This document shows, piece after piece, positions 7,833 to 17,074 of a DNA stretch of 64,000 bases. The notes under the pieces are model-generated. The model saw only the letters and a program-made list of their open reading frames with translations, was not told where the DNA came from and ran no database searches. This DNA is from JBHELB01 sp041859045 (GTDB lineage: Bacteria; Hydrogenedentota; Hydrogenedentia; Hydrogenedentales; SLHB01). The position numbers and the translations under genes are program-made. The stretch lies in the NCBI GenBank assembly GCA_041859045.1, contig JBHELB010000012.1:1-64000 (forward strand), given 5' to 3'. Positions within the stretch are counted from its first letter, which is position 1. Each line of letters starts with the position of its first letter.

Positions 7833-10740
7833 GCCGCGAACCATCCGCGAACGTGAGCGCGAGTGTCGGGGCGGAGGTCACGGTGCCCACACGATAGACA
7901 CCGGCTGTTCCGGCCAGTTCCGCTTCGAACGCCGCCGCGTTTTCCGGGCGCACAGTAACAACGAAACGCCCCTGCGATTCGCTGAACAACGTGACGAGCG
8001 GTTCAAACGAGGCAGCAGACGCCAAATTCGCTTCAATGCCGAGCCCACCCGCAAACGCGCTTTCGGCCAGCGCCACGCCGAGACCGCCGTCCGAGCAATC
8101 GTGACACGACGCGACCAGCCCTTTGTCGATGGCCGACGAAAGCGCCGCGTACCGCTGCAGATTCGCTTGAACATCAACCGTTGGTGCGGTCTCGCCGAGT
8201 TGGCCTTTCAACGCGAGATACTCGCTGCCGCCCAGTTCGGGCTTCGTCTCGCCGAGCACGTAAACCACATCGCCCGCACGCTTGACGTCCATCGACACGG
8301 TCTTGCGGACGTCATCCAGCACAGCGGCTGCGGTGAACAACACCGTCGGCGGAATCGAGATCTTCGTGTCGCCGATCTTGTAGTCGTTCTTCATGCTGTC
8401 CTTGCCGGAGATCAGCGGAATGCCGTACGCAACGCATACCTCGTACAGCGCGTCACCGGCGCGCACGAGCTGCCCGAGTTTGTATGCGCCGTCCGGCGTC
8501 TTCTCGCTCTCGACGGGATCGGGCCAGCAGAAGTTGTCGAGCCCCGCGATGGTCCCCAGCTTCGCGCCCACGCACACGAGATTGCGCACGGCCTCGTCGA
8601 TCGCGCAGGCCATCATCGCGTACGCGTCGAGGTCGCTGTACTTCGGCGTGATGCCGCACGCGACCGCGATGCCCTTGTTCGAACCGGGCACGGGGCGAAT
8701 CACGCCCGCGTCGCCGGGGCCGTCGTGCTCGACGCCCTGGAACTGCTTTAGCACGCTCTGCCCCAAGACCTCGTGGTCGTACATGCGCACGAAGGTTTCT
8801 TTGCTGCACACATTGAGCGAGCCCAGCACCGCGCGCAGTTCGGCGGCCAAATCGGCTTGCGCGGGCAACGTTTCCGGCGCGGTCTTCGGCGGATGCCACT
8901 CCGCGCGCAAGTCCATGCGCGGGACGCCGTCGTGCAGGAAGTCCATGTCGAGCGACGCGATTAAACGGTCTTCATAAAAGCATTCGAGCGCGCCCGACGC
9001 AGTGAACTCGCCGAGTACCGTCGCTTCGACCGCGCGGCGTTTGGCTAGTGACAGGAATGCATCGATCTTCTCCGGCGGCACGGAACACGACATGCGCTCT
9101 TGGGCCTCCGACAGAAAGATTTCCCACGGCGCTAAGCCTGGGTATTTCAGCGGGGCGCGATCGAGGTGAATCTTCGCGCCACCGGACGCGCGCGCCATTT
9201 CGCCGATGCTTGACGACAACCCGCCCGCGCCGTTATCGGATACGCCGGAGAACAGGCCAAGGTCGCGTGCTTCCAACAGGAAATCCGCCATCTTCTTTTG
9301 CGTGATCGCGTCGCCGATCTGCACGGCCGTTGCCGGCGAACCCTCGTGCAGTTCTTCGGACGAGAAGGTCGCGCCGTGGATGCCGTCCTTGCCGATACGT
9401 CCGCCGCACATCACGACGAGGTCGCCCGGGCGCGCGCCTTTTTCATGGCTTGGCTTGCCCGCCACCTTCGCGGGGATCAGTCCGCCCGTTCCGCAGAACA
9501 CCAACGGCTTGCCGAGGAAGCGTTCGTGAAACACGATAGCGCCGTTGAGATCGGGAATGCCGCTCTGGTTGCCGCCGTCCTTGACGCCTTGATGCACGCC
9601 GCGCAGCACGCGCCGGGGATGAAACAAACGCGGCGGAATCTCGCCGTCGTGGAACGGCGACGCGAAACAAAACACGTCCGTGTTGAAAATGCACTTGCAG
9701 CCCATGCCCGCGCCGAGAATATCGCGGTTCACGCCGACGATCCCCGTGATCGCGCCGCCGTAGGGATCGAGCGCGGACGGGCTGTTGTGGGTTTCGGCCT
9801 TGAGCGCGAAGTTCCATTCGTCGTCGAACTTGATGATGCCCGCGTTGTCGTGAAATACGCTGATCAGCCAATCGACCTTCTTCGCGACTTCGCTCGTCGT
9901 GCCCTTGACGAACGTCTTGAACACGCTGTCGATGACGCGCGACTCGCCGCGCTCGTCGGTGTAGGTGATTCGCGCGTCGAAAATTTTGTGTTTGCAGTGT
10001 TCCGACCACGTCTGCGCGAGTATCTCGAGTTCGATGTCGGTGGGGTGCGCGGGAAGGCCCGCGGCGGCGCGCTGCGCGCGTACATCATCGCGGCGGTAAT
10101 AGGCTTGGATCGCCTTCATCTCGACCAATTCGAGCGCAAGCATGCGGTCGCGGCTCAGCGCGGTCAGCGCGGCGTCTTCGATCTCGAGGTTGACCTCATG
10201 CACTTCCGGGTCGCTGCGGTCCGTCACAATCGGCACGCCCAACGGGCTCGTCCCGTTCAAGGCCTTCATCTCCGCGTGGGTTTTCACCACCCAGCGCTGG
10301 ATGAGTTCATTGGCGAGCAAGTCGCGCGCGATGCGATCGCACTCACGGGCCGATGAGACGCCTTTGAACGCGTATAGCGTGGATTTGTAAACCGCTTCAC
10401 CGGGCTTCAACGCGCGGCCGATCGTATCCGCGATACCCTCGGCGGAACTCTTGCCCACGTTATCCGTCACACCCGGGCGGAATCCGACCTCTACCGCATA
10501 GTCGTAACTCAGATCCAATGAGCGATCCAGCGCAGACTCCTGAATCACCGGATCGGTGAAGAGTTCCGTGCGCACTCGCTCGAGTTCGGAAGAAGACAGC
10601 TCGGCGTCGATGGTGTAGACATCGAGCACACGCACATCGTGGACGGTCATACCGAGATCCTCGGCGATCTGCGCGCGCACGGCGAGCCCTGCAGGGTCAG
10701 CCATGCCCGGCTTCATGCCGACTTCAATGCGATGCGGCAT
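7777..10740 (-). CDS. purL: Phosphoribosylformylglycinamidine synthase, PurS-PurS-PurL fusion
   Basis: ATP-dependent FGAM synthase of purine biosynthesis, 987 residues. Two tandem PurS-like repeats form the N-terminus (HRIEVGMKPGMAD... at 3-46 and YAVEVGFRPGVTD... at 81-127). The PurL core follows, with WSEHCKHK and the catalytic KAETHNSPSALDPYGGA block. The PurQ glutaminase that ends the large E. coli enzyme is absent, so ammonia should come from a separate PurQ, not in this window. The ATG at 10740 has GGGAGTG 8 bases upstream and lies 17 bases inside the purM coding end, implying coupling. The 3' end overlaps the convergent gene at 6345-7832 by 56 bases. Confidence 0.94.
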   Translation of the reverse strand: MPHRIEVGMKPGMADPAGLAVRAQIAEDLGMTVHDVRVLDVYTIDAELSSSELERVRTELFTDPVIQESALDRSLDLSYDYAVEVGFRPGVTDNVGKSSAEGIADTIGRALKPGEAVYKSTLYAFKGVSSARECDRIARDLLANELIQRWVVKTHAEMKALNGTSPLGVPIVTDRSDPEVHEVNLEIEDAALTALSRDRMLALELVEMKAIQAYYRRDDVRAQRAAAGLPAHPTDIELEILAQTWSEHCKHKIFDARITYTDERGESRVIDSVFKTFVKGTTSEVAKKVDWLISVFHDNAGIIKFDDEWNFALKAETHNSPSALDPYGGAITGIVGVNRDILGAGMGCKCIFNTDVFCFASPFHDGEIPPRLFHPRRVLRGVHQGVKDGGNQSGIPDLNGAIVFHERFLGKPLVFCGTGGLIPAKVAGKPSHEKGARPGDLVVMCGGRIGKDGIHGATFSSEELHEGSPATAVQIGDAITQKKMADFLLEARDLGLFSGVSDNGAGGLSSSIGEMARASGGAKIHLDRAPLKYPGLAPWEIFLSEAQERMSCSVPPEKIDAFLSLAKRRAVEATVLGEFTASGALECFYEDRLIASLDMDFLHDGVPRMDLRAEWHPPKTAPETLPAQADLAAELRAVLGSLNVCSKETFVRMYDHEVLGQSVLKQFQGVEHDGPGDAGVIRPVPGSNKGIAVACGITPKYSDLDAYAMMACAIDEAVRNLVCVGAKLGTIAGLDNFCWPDPVESEKTPDGAYKLGQLVRAGDALYEVCVAYGIPLISGKDSMKNDYKIGDTKISIPPTVLFTAAAVLDDVRKTVSMDVKRAGDVVYVLGETKPELGGSEYLALKGQLGETAPTVDVQANLQRYAALSSAIDKGLVASCHDCSDGGLGVALAESAFAGGLGIEANLASAASFEPLVTLFSESQGRFVVTVRPENAAAFEAELAGTAGVYRVGTVTSAPTLALTFADGSRLTAPIADLKEAWQKPLRW

Positions 10741-11797
10741 ACTGCACACTCCCGACGTATTCGACCTTGCGGTTTCCCGGCACAACGCGGCCGATGATCT
10801 TCGGTTCCTCGCAGGCCTGGCTGAGCGCCGTCATCGCGCGTTCCGCGTCCGCCTTCGCCACGATGACCAGATAGCCCATGCCCATATTGAACGTGCGCAT
10901 CATCTCGACGTCGTCGACGCCGCCCGTCTTTCCCAGGAAATGGAATAGCGGCGGAACCGTCCACGCGCTCAGGTCGATTTCCGCGCTCAATCCTTGCGGC
11001 AGCGCGCGCGGCAAGTTGTCCGTAATGCCGCCGCCGGTAATGTGGGCCATTCCGCGCACGCGCACGATCTTCATCAAGACCTGAATCACCTTCGCGTAGC
11101 TGCGGTGCGGCTCGAGCAGCGCTTCGCCCACCGTGCGGCCCACGCCGGGCATCGGGTCGCTGCACGAGAGACCCGCGATTTCAAAGCAAATCTTGCGGGC
11201 CAAGCTGTAGCCATTCGTGTGTAGGCCCGAGGAGTGCAGGCCGATGATCACGTCACCTTCTTCCACTGTCGAGCCGTCGACGATCTTCTTGCGGTCCACG
11301 ACGCCGACGATGGTGCCCGCCAGGTCGTATTCGCCCTCCTGGTACATGCCCGGCATCTCGGCCGTCTCGCCGCCAATCAACGCGCAGCCCGCGTAGCGGC
11401 AGCCCGTGGCCAATCCGCGCACGACGTCCACCACCACGCCCGGCTCCAAACGCCCGCACGCCAGGTAATCGAGGAAGAAGATCGGGCGCGCGCCCTGAAC
11501 CAGAATGTCGTTGACGCAATGCGACACGAGGTCGATGCCGACCGTGTCGTGCGTGTTGGTCATGAAGGCGATCTTGAGTTTTGTGCCCACGCCGTCGACG
11601 CTCGACACCAGCACCGGCTCTTCCATGCCGCTCGGGTCGAATTGGTACATCGCGCCGAACGTGCCGATGTCGCACAAAACGTGGTCATCGAACGTCCGCT
11701 TGACGATATCCTTCATCTGGTGCAGCGCTTCATCCGCCGCGTCGATATTGACCCCTGCATCCTTATAGCTGAGCTTGGGTTTGGCGTCGTCCGTCAT
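10724..11797 (-). CDS. purM: Phosphoribosylformylglycinamidine cyclo-ligase (AIR synthetase)
   Basis: 357-residue cytoplasmic enzyme that closes the imidazole ring from FGAM with ATP, the step directly after PurL. The family N-terminus LSYKDAGVNIDAADEAL is present, with SVDGVGTKLKIA, GGETAEMPGMY and the C-terminal ITGGGITDNLPR block. The ATG at 11797 matches the family start; an in-frame upstream extension is arginine-rich noise. It precedes purL with a 17-base overlap, forming a purM-purL operon whose promoter should lie in the 300-base gap upstream. Confidence 0.96.
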   Translation of the reverse strand: MTDDAKPKLSYKDAGVNIDAADEALHQMKDIVKRTFDDHVLCDIGTFGAMYQFDPSGMEEPVLVSSVDGVGTKLKIAFMTNTHDTVGIDLVSHCVNDILVQGARPIFFLDYLACGRLEPGVVVDVVRGLATGCRYAGCALIGGETAEMPGMYQEGEYDLAGTIVGVVDRKKIVDGSTVEEGDVIIGLHSSGLHTNGYSLARKICFEIAGLSCSDPMPGVGRTVGEALLEPHRSYAKVIQVLMKIVRVRGMAHITGGGITDNLPRALPQGLSAEIDLSAWTVPPLFHFLGKTGGVDDVEMMRTFNMGMGYLVIVAKADAERAMTALSQACEEPKIIGRVVPGNRKVEYVGSVQYAASH

Positions 11798-12096
11798 CGT
11801 GGTTCCCCGGCCGCGCAGGCCTGTTTTCGCCGAAAAATTCAGCGCACCAAGAAAGGAAAAGGGTACTCGAAAGAGGCCGGAAAACGCAAATTCGGACGGA
11901 AAATCACCCAAAGGCGGCAGGTCGCTGAAGCTCCCAACGGCTACCGAAGAAGTCGTTCTCCGACACCCGCCGCGCCGCGTGGTACGACTTCTCCCGGTCC
12001 TCCAGAAGAATCCGCGGCTCCAGCCTTGGCTGGTTCTGCTTCCCAATTTACGTCAATTCAAGCTTTTGCTTCTGTTGGATGGTCATGTGTTTCTTT
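11798..12096. other. Gene-free gap between purM and the gajB 3' end
   Basis: 299 bases with no credible coding frame. It should hold the purM promoter on the minus strand; I see only a weak candidate (TTGCGT and TACCCT, 18 apart, near 11860-11890). A short palindrome CCAGCC-TT-GGCTGG occurs at 12021-12034. This is the distal boundary of the Gabija/DinD insert; no copy of the tRNA 3' end was seen here. Confidence 0.5.
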
Positions 12097-13947
12097 CTAC
12101 GATGTTGAGGCCACCTGAGCGTTTGCCGTGGTTCTAAGTTGTCCGTTACGCGCTACGAAATCTGCCACAGATGTGACGTGAAAATCCGCGAGAAAATCCG
12201 CGCGAGAAGCGAGTAAGCGGTCACGGCATGCTTCGGACACACAGAGAATAAGATCGCCTTTTGTTCGAGTGAAGGCAACAAACGCGATACGGCGTTCCTC
12301 CTGATCACTTTCGTTTGATGACCACCAGGTTGTGGATGGGCACCGGCTCGTTTTTCGAGGTTCCGGGCATACCATGATGGTTACGTCGTGTGTTTCACCT
12401 TTAACAGCGTGCACAGTCTGAACGGTGGTTGTCCGTTCACAAACGCTGGCTACTTGGGGCGATGGCAAATAGTCCGATCTTAGACGTGTCTTGTCGCTTC
12501 CTCCCGGTCTTCGCATTCTCTTGCCATTGCAGTTAGCCGTGAGTAAAGTTTGAAGAAGAGCTTCCACATATTGACCGGCTCGTTCGCCCCATGTTTCGAA
12601 TGTTTCTCCATCGATAACTCGGCTGGCTTCAAGCAGGGCACTGAGACAAGCCTGCTTCCAAGACACCGGGTCAAGGCCTCTGGATATGCGTTCCTCTTCC
12701 GTGGCCAATTCGCAATCGAAAGCAACTTGTTCTAAGGCGGCACGGACAGCGGCAAGCGCTGATACTTGGCGGCCTTGTAGAAGATTCTTAACCGCCCGGT
12801 GTAGGTGATTCATCGGCACTGAATGAAGTTTCGGTGCCTCTGGTGTCGATTTACCGGTGATCTTCTCCACGGTTTTCGTTTGCCGTGCGATTATCTTGAC
12901 TCTACGGCCTGCGAAAGAAGCATCAAGCCAATCGCGAAGCTGTCCGATTTCGGCTTCCATGCCTGCGGCGTTGAAGGTGAGCAGAATTGCTCGGCCGCTT
13001 CTATCCTCTGCGGGCAAGATGTGGCGGTTACTGCTTGCTAGGTGCCCTGCAACCTGGCAGACGGCTGAAGGGCAACGGAGGGTACGGCTGAGAGGGAACG
13101 TCTTGGCGTCGGGCAACTGCGTGAATCGTTCGAACAGGTCCGGCCTCGCTCCGTTGAACTCGTAGATTGCCTGATCGGGATCGCCAACCAATACCGCCCT
13201 TGCTGCTGGCTCTTGAAGTAGCGAAAGGACACTTATGCCTAAGAACCAGCCTGTGTCCTGAAGTTCGTCAACAATCACGAGCGGAAAGCGTCGTAGCACC
13301 TCCTGTCTTGCGATCTGACCGCATGTGGAATGAGTAAGAATCTTACTAGCCAGGAATGCGGCATCCGAATGCGTAAGAATACCTCGATTGCGCCAGATGG
13401 CCTTCTTCTTGGTTAGAATCTCTCGCGTAATGCTGTCGTCAAGAGCTTCAAGCGGTTCCCGATCTCGTGCTTTACAGCCCAAGATTATTCTGCCTGCCTC
13501 TTCGCGGAGGAAGCATGCAGCGAAGACGTTGTATGCTTTACGCGCTTTACCGACTCCAACTGTCACTTCAAACGGAACGCTTTGTGTACTATTCTGCCAC
13601 CACCTGTGTGGTTCCCAGTCGGCAGGAACTAACCTGGGTGAAGGTATGCCCGGCCAGACCTGCTGCGCGAAGGGCCGGATGACGTAACGAAAAAGAAACG
13701 CGTCGAGTGTGCCGACAAAATGAGGGTGGCCTAAGTCATGACCGACCGCACGTCGGATTTCGTCGCCGCCCACTCTGGTAAATGAAAGCGCTGCTAATCC
13801 AGCATGTTGGCTGTGCCAGTGCTGTAACTCTCGGCGAATCAATTCGGCCACGAGCCATGTCTTTCCACTTCCTGGGACAGCCTGGACAACGCGGATTCGA
13901 GAGTCATCTTCTAATATTGGGCGCTGTTCATCCGTCGGCCTATTCAT
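12097..13947 (-). CDS. gajB: GajB, UvrD/Rep-like helicase of a Gabija defence system
   Basis: 616-residue superfamily 1 helicase-like protein. Visible motifs: Walker A PGSGKT at 25-30, motif Ia LSFTRVGGDEI from 54, Walker B VDELQD at 226-231, motif III GDPDQAIYEF at 255-264, motif IV LSRTLRC at 286-292, motif V HAVKGETHD at 513-521 and motif VI VAFTRTK at 557-563. Its ATG overlaps the gajA stop by four bases, the hallmark order of Gabija operons. In known Gabija, GajB assembles with the GajA nuclease and is thought to sense DNA ends from phage replication. It is longer than the roughly 500 residues of the characterised Bacillus GajB, with extra sequence between motifs. Composition is more AT-rich than neighbouring purine genes, suggesting horizontal transfer. 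Confidence 0.9.
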   Translation of the reverse strand: MNRPTDEQRPILEDDSRIRVVQAVPGSGKTWLVAELIRRELQHWHSQHAGLAALSFTRVGGDEIRRAVGHDLGHPHFVGTLDAFLFRYVIRPFAQQVWPGIPSPRLVPADWEPHRWWQNSTQSVPFEVTVGVGKARKAYNVFAACFLREEAGRIILGCKARDREPLEALDDSITREILTKKKAIWRNRGILTHSDAAFLASKILTHSTCGQIARQEVLRRFPLVIVDELQDTGWFLGISVLSLLQEPAARAVLVGDPDQAIYEFNGARPDLFERFTQLPDAKTFPLSRTLRCPSAVCQVAGHLASSNRHILPAEDRSGRAILLTFNAAGMEAEIGQLRDWLDASFAGRRVKIIARQTKTVEKITGKSTPEAPKLHSVPMNHLHRAVKNLLQGRQVSALAAVRAALEQVAFDCELATEEERISRGLDPVSWKQACLSALLEASRVIDGETFETWGERAGQYVEALLQTLLTANCNGKRMRRPGGSDKTRLRSDYLPSPQVASVCERTTTVQTVHAVKGETHDVTIMVCPEPRKTSRCPSTTWWSSNESDQEERRIAFVAFTRTKGDLILCVSEACRDRLLASRADFLADFHVTSVADFVARNGQLRTTANAQVASTS

Positions 13948-15773
13948 TGAGGATTGCCCTCGGTTTGCGGTGAAGCCGTTACAAGCTTCTGCGAAACGAA
14001 ATCGATGGCATTCTTGATATATTTGGGGATCTCAAATGAAACGGGCGTCGCATCATCGCCGGTGTCTAATGCCGCTGCAAGGCGTTGGGCGAATTCCGCC
14101 TTGCTGCCCGAGTGTGAGGCACGGCAAATGCCCCTCCAGGCGCACAGAGCCTTCTCTTCGATAGTATTGGCACTGTTCACGCGTGCAGCGGTAAATGTAC
14201 CGGGAGTCCGTTGAAAGCAGTCTTTCCAAACATCGGCCATGGTGGCAGCATTCGTTGGACCCGATGCGGCAAGATCATATTCCAGGGTAACGTTGGAGTG
14301 ATGCACTTGGACAGTCGGATGGTTGTCAAATGCATTCAACAATGACCGGGTGCGGTCCGAGACTTCAAAAGTATCGCCAGTGCGCGCGGGGAAGTCTTCT
14401 TCCCATGATGGTGTTGCGGGAACAGACGGGTCCCCGTCAGTCACGATCGCGACTGGAATTCCAAGGGCGTTTGGCTGCAACAGTTTTTGGAAGGTGTTAA
14501 AGGAAACTCCGCAGATGGGAATTACTGAGATATGCAAGTTTGCCAAATCAACGCCCATGCGTTTTGCAAGAACAGGAACAAGCAGAGCTTCTGAAATTCC
14601 TTCCACGAGAATCGCCCCTTTTGCAAAATAGAGCGTTGCCCTAGTGACGTCAAGCATCCGCTGAAGGGCCATTTGCTCCTTCTCATCCATCCCTGCAAGG
14701 GAGAGAGAATTGCAGCGAGGCTGTCCTGCGGTCGTTTCGGAAAAGAGGACATGCACTCGACCCGGTGGCACGCTTGCTGCGAGTGTGGGCGAGTGCGTAG
14801 TAACGATTGTCTGAGGTATCGCTGCTGCTGGAACTTGACGAGAGAGGTATTCGGCCAGAAGGGTCGTTAGTTGAGGATGCAGGTGGGCCTCTGGCTCTTC
14901 GACGAGAAGTAGCGGGCATTCGTCGGCATCGGATGATTTCAGATGTTCAAGCACAACCGCGATGTAAAGAAGATTGTTATATCCCAGACCATTTGCCGCG
15001 AGATCGCCAATAGGTCCGGTGGACATTTGGACGCTGAGCGTTCTGAGAATGCGCTCGAAGTCTGTCTCGGCTGCACGGATGACAGATGGCGAGTAGTCGG
15101 TTCCAGCCATGGATTTGGTTGAATTCTGCAAAGAAGCCTTTGTTTCGCTAATGATCGGCTGTGCCTCAAGAGACGTATTCGCGGCGCGATAGATGCTAAG
15201 GATGTTCGCCTCATCGTTACCTCGCTTGCGATCTGCCAAGTCTTTCAGAAGTACTGCGAGCCGATTTCGGACGCCCGGTACGAGTGCGGCCTCGGCGTCT
15301 CGCAATGCAGGCAGAAATGTAACCGGTAGCGCCGCAAGAATCTCTGAAGGTACGGATGTGCGTTCCGAACCGGTCTTTCCACCCCATCTGTCAATTCTTG
15401 CTTGACGCTTCGCTTTGGGCCAAGTGGCCTCGAAATGTAAGTGCGCCTTTGACCGGCTGGGATTGGCGAGATCAAATTCAACGATTTCGTAGAAGGCGGC
15501 GCGCTGAGTTTCGGAAAGTCCTTCAAATGTAAGCGATACGGAAAGGGTCTCCGAAGGATCGGAGTCTTGGGAAGACTTAAAGAAGTCATCTCGCGTTAGC
15601 CAAAGGGCTTCGCCGCGGGCACCTGCTGGGCCGATGGCATGTCTGATGGCAGCAAGGAGGTTGCTCTTGCCTGTGTTGTTTCGACCTACGATTACATTCA
15701 ATCCAGACTGCAAAGTGACGGTTACGTCCTGCAATGAGCGAAAGTTCTTGATCTGAATGCGGGTTAGATGCAT
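13944..15773 (-). CDS. gajA: GajA, OLD-family ATPase-TOPRIM nuclease of a Gabija defence system
   Basis: 609 residues. N-terminal ABC-type ATPase: Walker A GRNNTGKS at 30-37, signature-like region NGLGYNNLLY at 261-270, Walker B LLLVEEPEAHLHPQ at 288-301 and switch TTHS at 325-328. The C-terminal TOPRIM nuclease carries EGISE at 391-395 and TDGD at 445-448, with a conserved-looking Lys near 541. This matches the overcoming-lysogenization-defect family. With a UvrD-like gene directly downstream and overlapping by ATGA, it is Gabija. Characterised GajA is a sequence-specific nicking endonuclease inhibited by nucleotides and unleashed when phage depletes them. The ATG at 15773 has GGAGA seven bases upstream. 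Confidence 0.93.
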   Translation of the reverse strand: MHLTRIQIKNFRSLQDVTVTLQSGLNVIVGRNNTGKSNLLAAIRHAIGPAGARGEALWLTRDDFFKSSQDSDPSETLSVSLTFEGLSETQRAAFYEIVEFDLANPSRSKAHLHFEATWPKAKRQARIDRWGGKTGSERTSVPSEILAALPVTFLPALRDAEAALVPGVRNRLAVLLKDLADRKRGNDEANILSIYRAANTSLEAQPIISETKASLQNSTKSMAGTDYSPSVIRAAETDFERILRTLSVQMSTGPIGDLAANGLGYNNLLYIAVVLEHLKSSDADECPLLLVEEPEAHLHPQLTTLLAEYLSRQVPAAAIPQTIVTTHSPTLAASVPPGRVHVLFSETTAGQPRCNSLSLAGMDEKEQMALQRMLDVTRATLYFAKGAILVEGISEALLVPVLAKRMGVDLANLHISVIPICGVSFNTFQKLLQPNALGIPVAIVTDGDPSVPATPSWEEDFPARTGDTFEVSDRTRSLLNAFDNHPTVQVHHSNVTLEYDLAASGPTNAATMADVWKDCFQRTPGTFTAARVNSANTIEEKALCAWRGICRASHSGSKAEFAQRLAAALDTGDDATPVSFEIPKYIKNAIDFVSQKLVTASPQTEGNPQ

Positions 15774-15800
15774 CACGCATTCTCCTTGTATTGTGGACAG

Positions 15801-15820
15801 ATGACGGTTGGTTCTGTCAT
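15801..15820. promoter_or_regulatory. Inverted repeat upstream of gajA
   Basis: ATGAC (15801-15805) and GTCAT (15816-15820) separated by 10 bases, in the 59-base gap between the small ORF and gajA. It could be an operator for the defence operon. Short and imperfect; by-eye call only. Confidence 0.25.
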
Positions 15821-15832
15821 TAGCTCCGTCTC

Positions 15833-15997
15833 TTAGGCATACATGGCCCACCGCACGGCGACGAGGGGCCTCGAATTCACTTTTTGCCGAAGTAGCTTCT
15901 TCAAGCCGGAGATCAGGTTGTCTCGCTGGACGTCAATCTGGTCCCGTGCCTCGAAGAGTTCGCGGCGTTTGCTGTGGCGGCCGTCAAGTGTAATCAT
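15833..15997 (-). CDS. Small ORF coupled to dinD; resembles the C-terminal tail of a SNF2/HepA-type helicase
   Basis: 54 residues starting at ATG 15997-15995, whose ATGA overlaps the dinD stop. It contains the charged helix KRRELFEARDQIDVQRDNLI and ends near RPLVAVRWAMYA. From memory, this pattern (KRRELF...DEID..RDELI...L..LFTIRW) closes many DEAD/SNF2 helicases found in defence islands. It is therefore either the surviving 3' end of a deleted helicase gene or a small functional gene. No upstream helicase remains, since dinD occupies that position. The overlapping start favours translation, although a chance overlap cannot be excluded. Confidence 0.5.
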   Translation of the reverse strand: MITLDGRHSKRRELFEARDQIDVQRDNLISGLKKLLRQKVNSRPLVAVRWAMYA

Positions 15998-16860
15998 TCG
16001 TCGCCCGCCAATCCCTTTGCATCTTTTTCGTCCAACTGGAGCGTAGGGCTTACGCCTTTCAGCCGTTTCTTGACTTCTTTGATGTGGTCGGCGGGCGGAA
16101 GGTCTTCTGGGGGCGTTCCGCCGATGCGTTGGATGGCGGCGCGGACTTCTTTGCCGACCTGGTGGTGGGCGTCGATGGCTTGCTGCTCGCCTTGAATTCC
16201 TTCGCGCTTGAGCTTGTCGCGTGTTTGGGTCATGCGGAACTGGTTTGCGGCAAGTTCGGTGGTGCCCATGCGGTCCATCAGTTGTTCTTTTTCGGGAATC
16301 CGTTTTTGTTTCTTGATCGCTTCCGCGCTCAAGCCGCCGTAGAGTCCCTTGTACCCGGCATCGTGAAAGACCCCAAACATGCGGCTTTGAACCCCGGCCT
16401 CCTGTGCGGCCCCGGACAGAGCCTTGAATTCCTCGGACGTTTGCTTGCGCAGTTCGAGGCGTTCGAGATCGGCGGCGTACGCGTCAGAAAGTTCTTGCCG
16501 ACGGGTCTGAACCGCAAAGTATTTTTGAGCGTTGGCGATCTCGGATTTGCGCGGATCACCGTTCTGGGCAATGAGATAGCAGGCGAAACGGGAAAGGTGG
16601 AAGTCGGGGATTTCGCGTTTGCCGCCTTTGCCGTGCTCGATCAATTTGCCGACGCCGGCAAAATGATGGGTTGGGTCGTTACCCGATTGCTGGCAAGAGG
16701 TTATGGCGCGCTGGAGCGCCTCTTCGAAGCGCCGCCATTGGCTGTACCCGAGCACTGGTTGAAGGTCGCGAGCGCTCCAGTACTCGGCCCCGTGCCGATT
16801 TACCCGCTTCAGCTCTTCGAAGGACCGCCGCTCCGGCGTGGAGGTCATGTCATGGGTCAT
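15994..16860 (-). CDS. dinD: DNA damage-inducible protein D (DinD)
   Basis: 288 residues, close to the 274 of E. coli DinD and similar along its length: EYWSARDLQPVLGYSQWRRFE (BRO-like N-terminal fold), PDFHLSRFACYLIAQNGDP, FAVQTRRQEL, YKGLYGGL, MGTTELAANQFRMTQT and GKEVRAAIQRIGG. The E. coli protein is LexA-induced and inhibits RecA-mediated strand exchange. The ATG at 16860 has a strong GGAGGG upstream, which sets the start. No clear LexA box is visible; AACT-N4-AGTT at 17001-17012 is the only nearby palindrome. It is followed without a gap by the 54-codon ORF and then Gabija on the same strand, so a role in the same defence or damage response is plausible. Confidence 0.9.
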   Translation of the reverse strand: MTHDMTSTPERRSFEELKRVNRHGAEYWSARDLQPVLGYSQWRRFEEALQRAITSCQQSGNDPTHHFAGVGKLIEHGKGGKREIPDFHLSRFACYLIAQNGDPRKSEIANAQKYFAVQTRRQELSDAYAADLERLELRKQTSEEFKALSGAAQEAGVQSRMFGVFHDAGYKGLYGGLSAEAIKKQKRIPEKEQLMDRMGTTELAANQFRMTQTRDKLKREGIQGEQQAIDAHHQVGKEVRAAIQRIGGTPPEDLPPADHIKEVKKRLKGVSPTLQLDEKDAKGLAGDE

Positions 16861-17074
16861 CGAACACCCTCCTGCTACGTAAACGCTGTCTTCATGCTGC
16901 CTGCCTCGACCTGCTTCAGGCCGGCGCGGATTTCCCCGTTTCGGGTTGCGGAGAGGCCCGTCCCCCGGAATATGGGTGTACTGTAGCAGGAAGGAGAAGT
17001 AACTTGCGAGTTGGAGCAAATCGCGCTTCGGCCAGCGCTGACGGGGTATTACACGATGCGGGAAGGGAAATAAA
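16861..17074. other. Gap between the tRNA-Met 3' end and dinD
   Basis: 214 bases without a credible gene. It should hold the dinD promoter; no strong -35/-10 pair was found. It marks the proximal edge of the defence insert. Confidence 0.4.

Noticed and set aside
7570..8751. Long plus-strand open frame opposite purL
   Set aside because: It is the GC-rich antisense shadow of purL, Arg/His-rich with no family motif and no ribosome-binding site.
16984..17019. LexA-type SOS box upstream of dinD
   Set aside because: Only AACT-N4-AGTT was found, far from the start and not matching known LexA motifs well enough to call.
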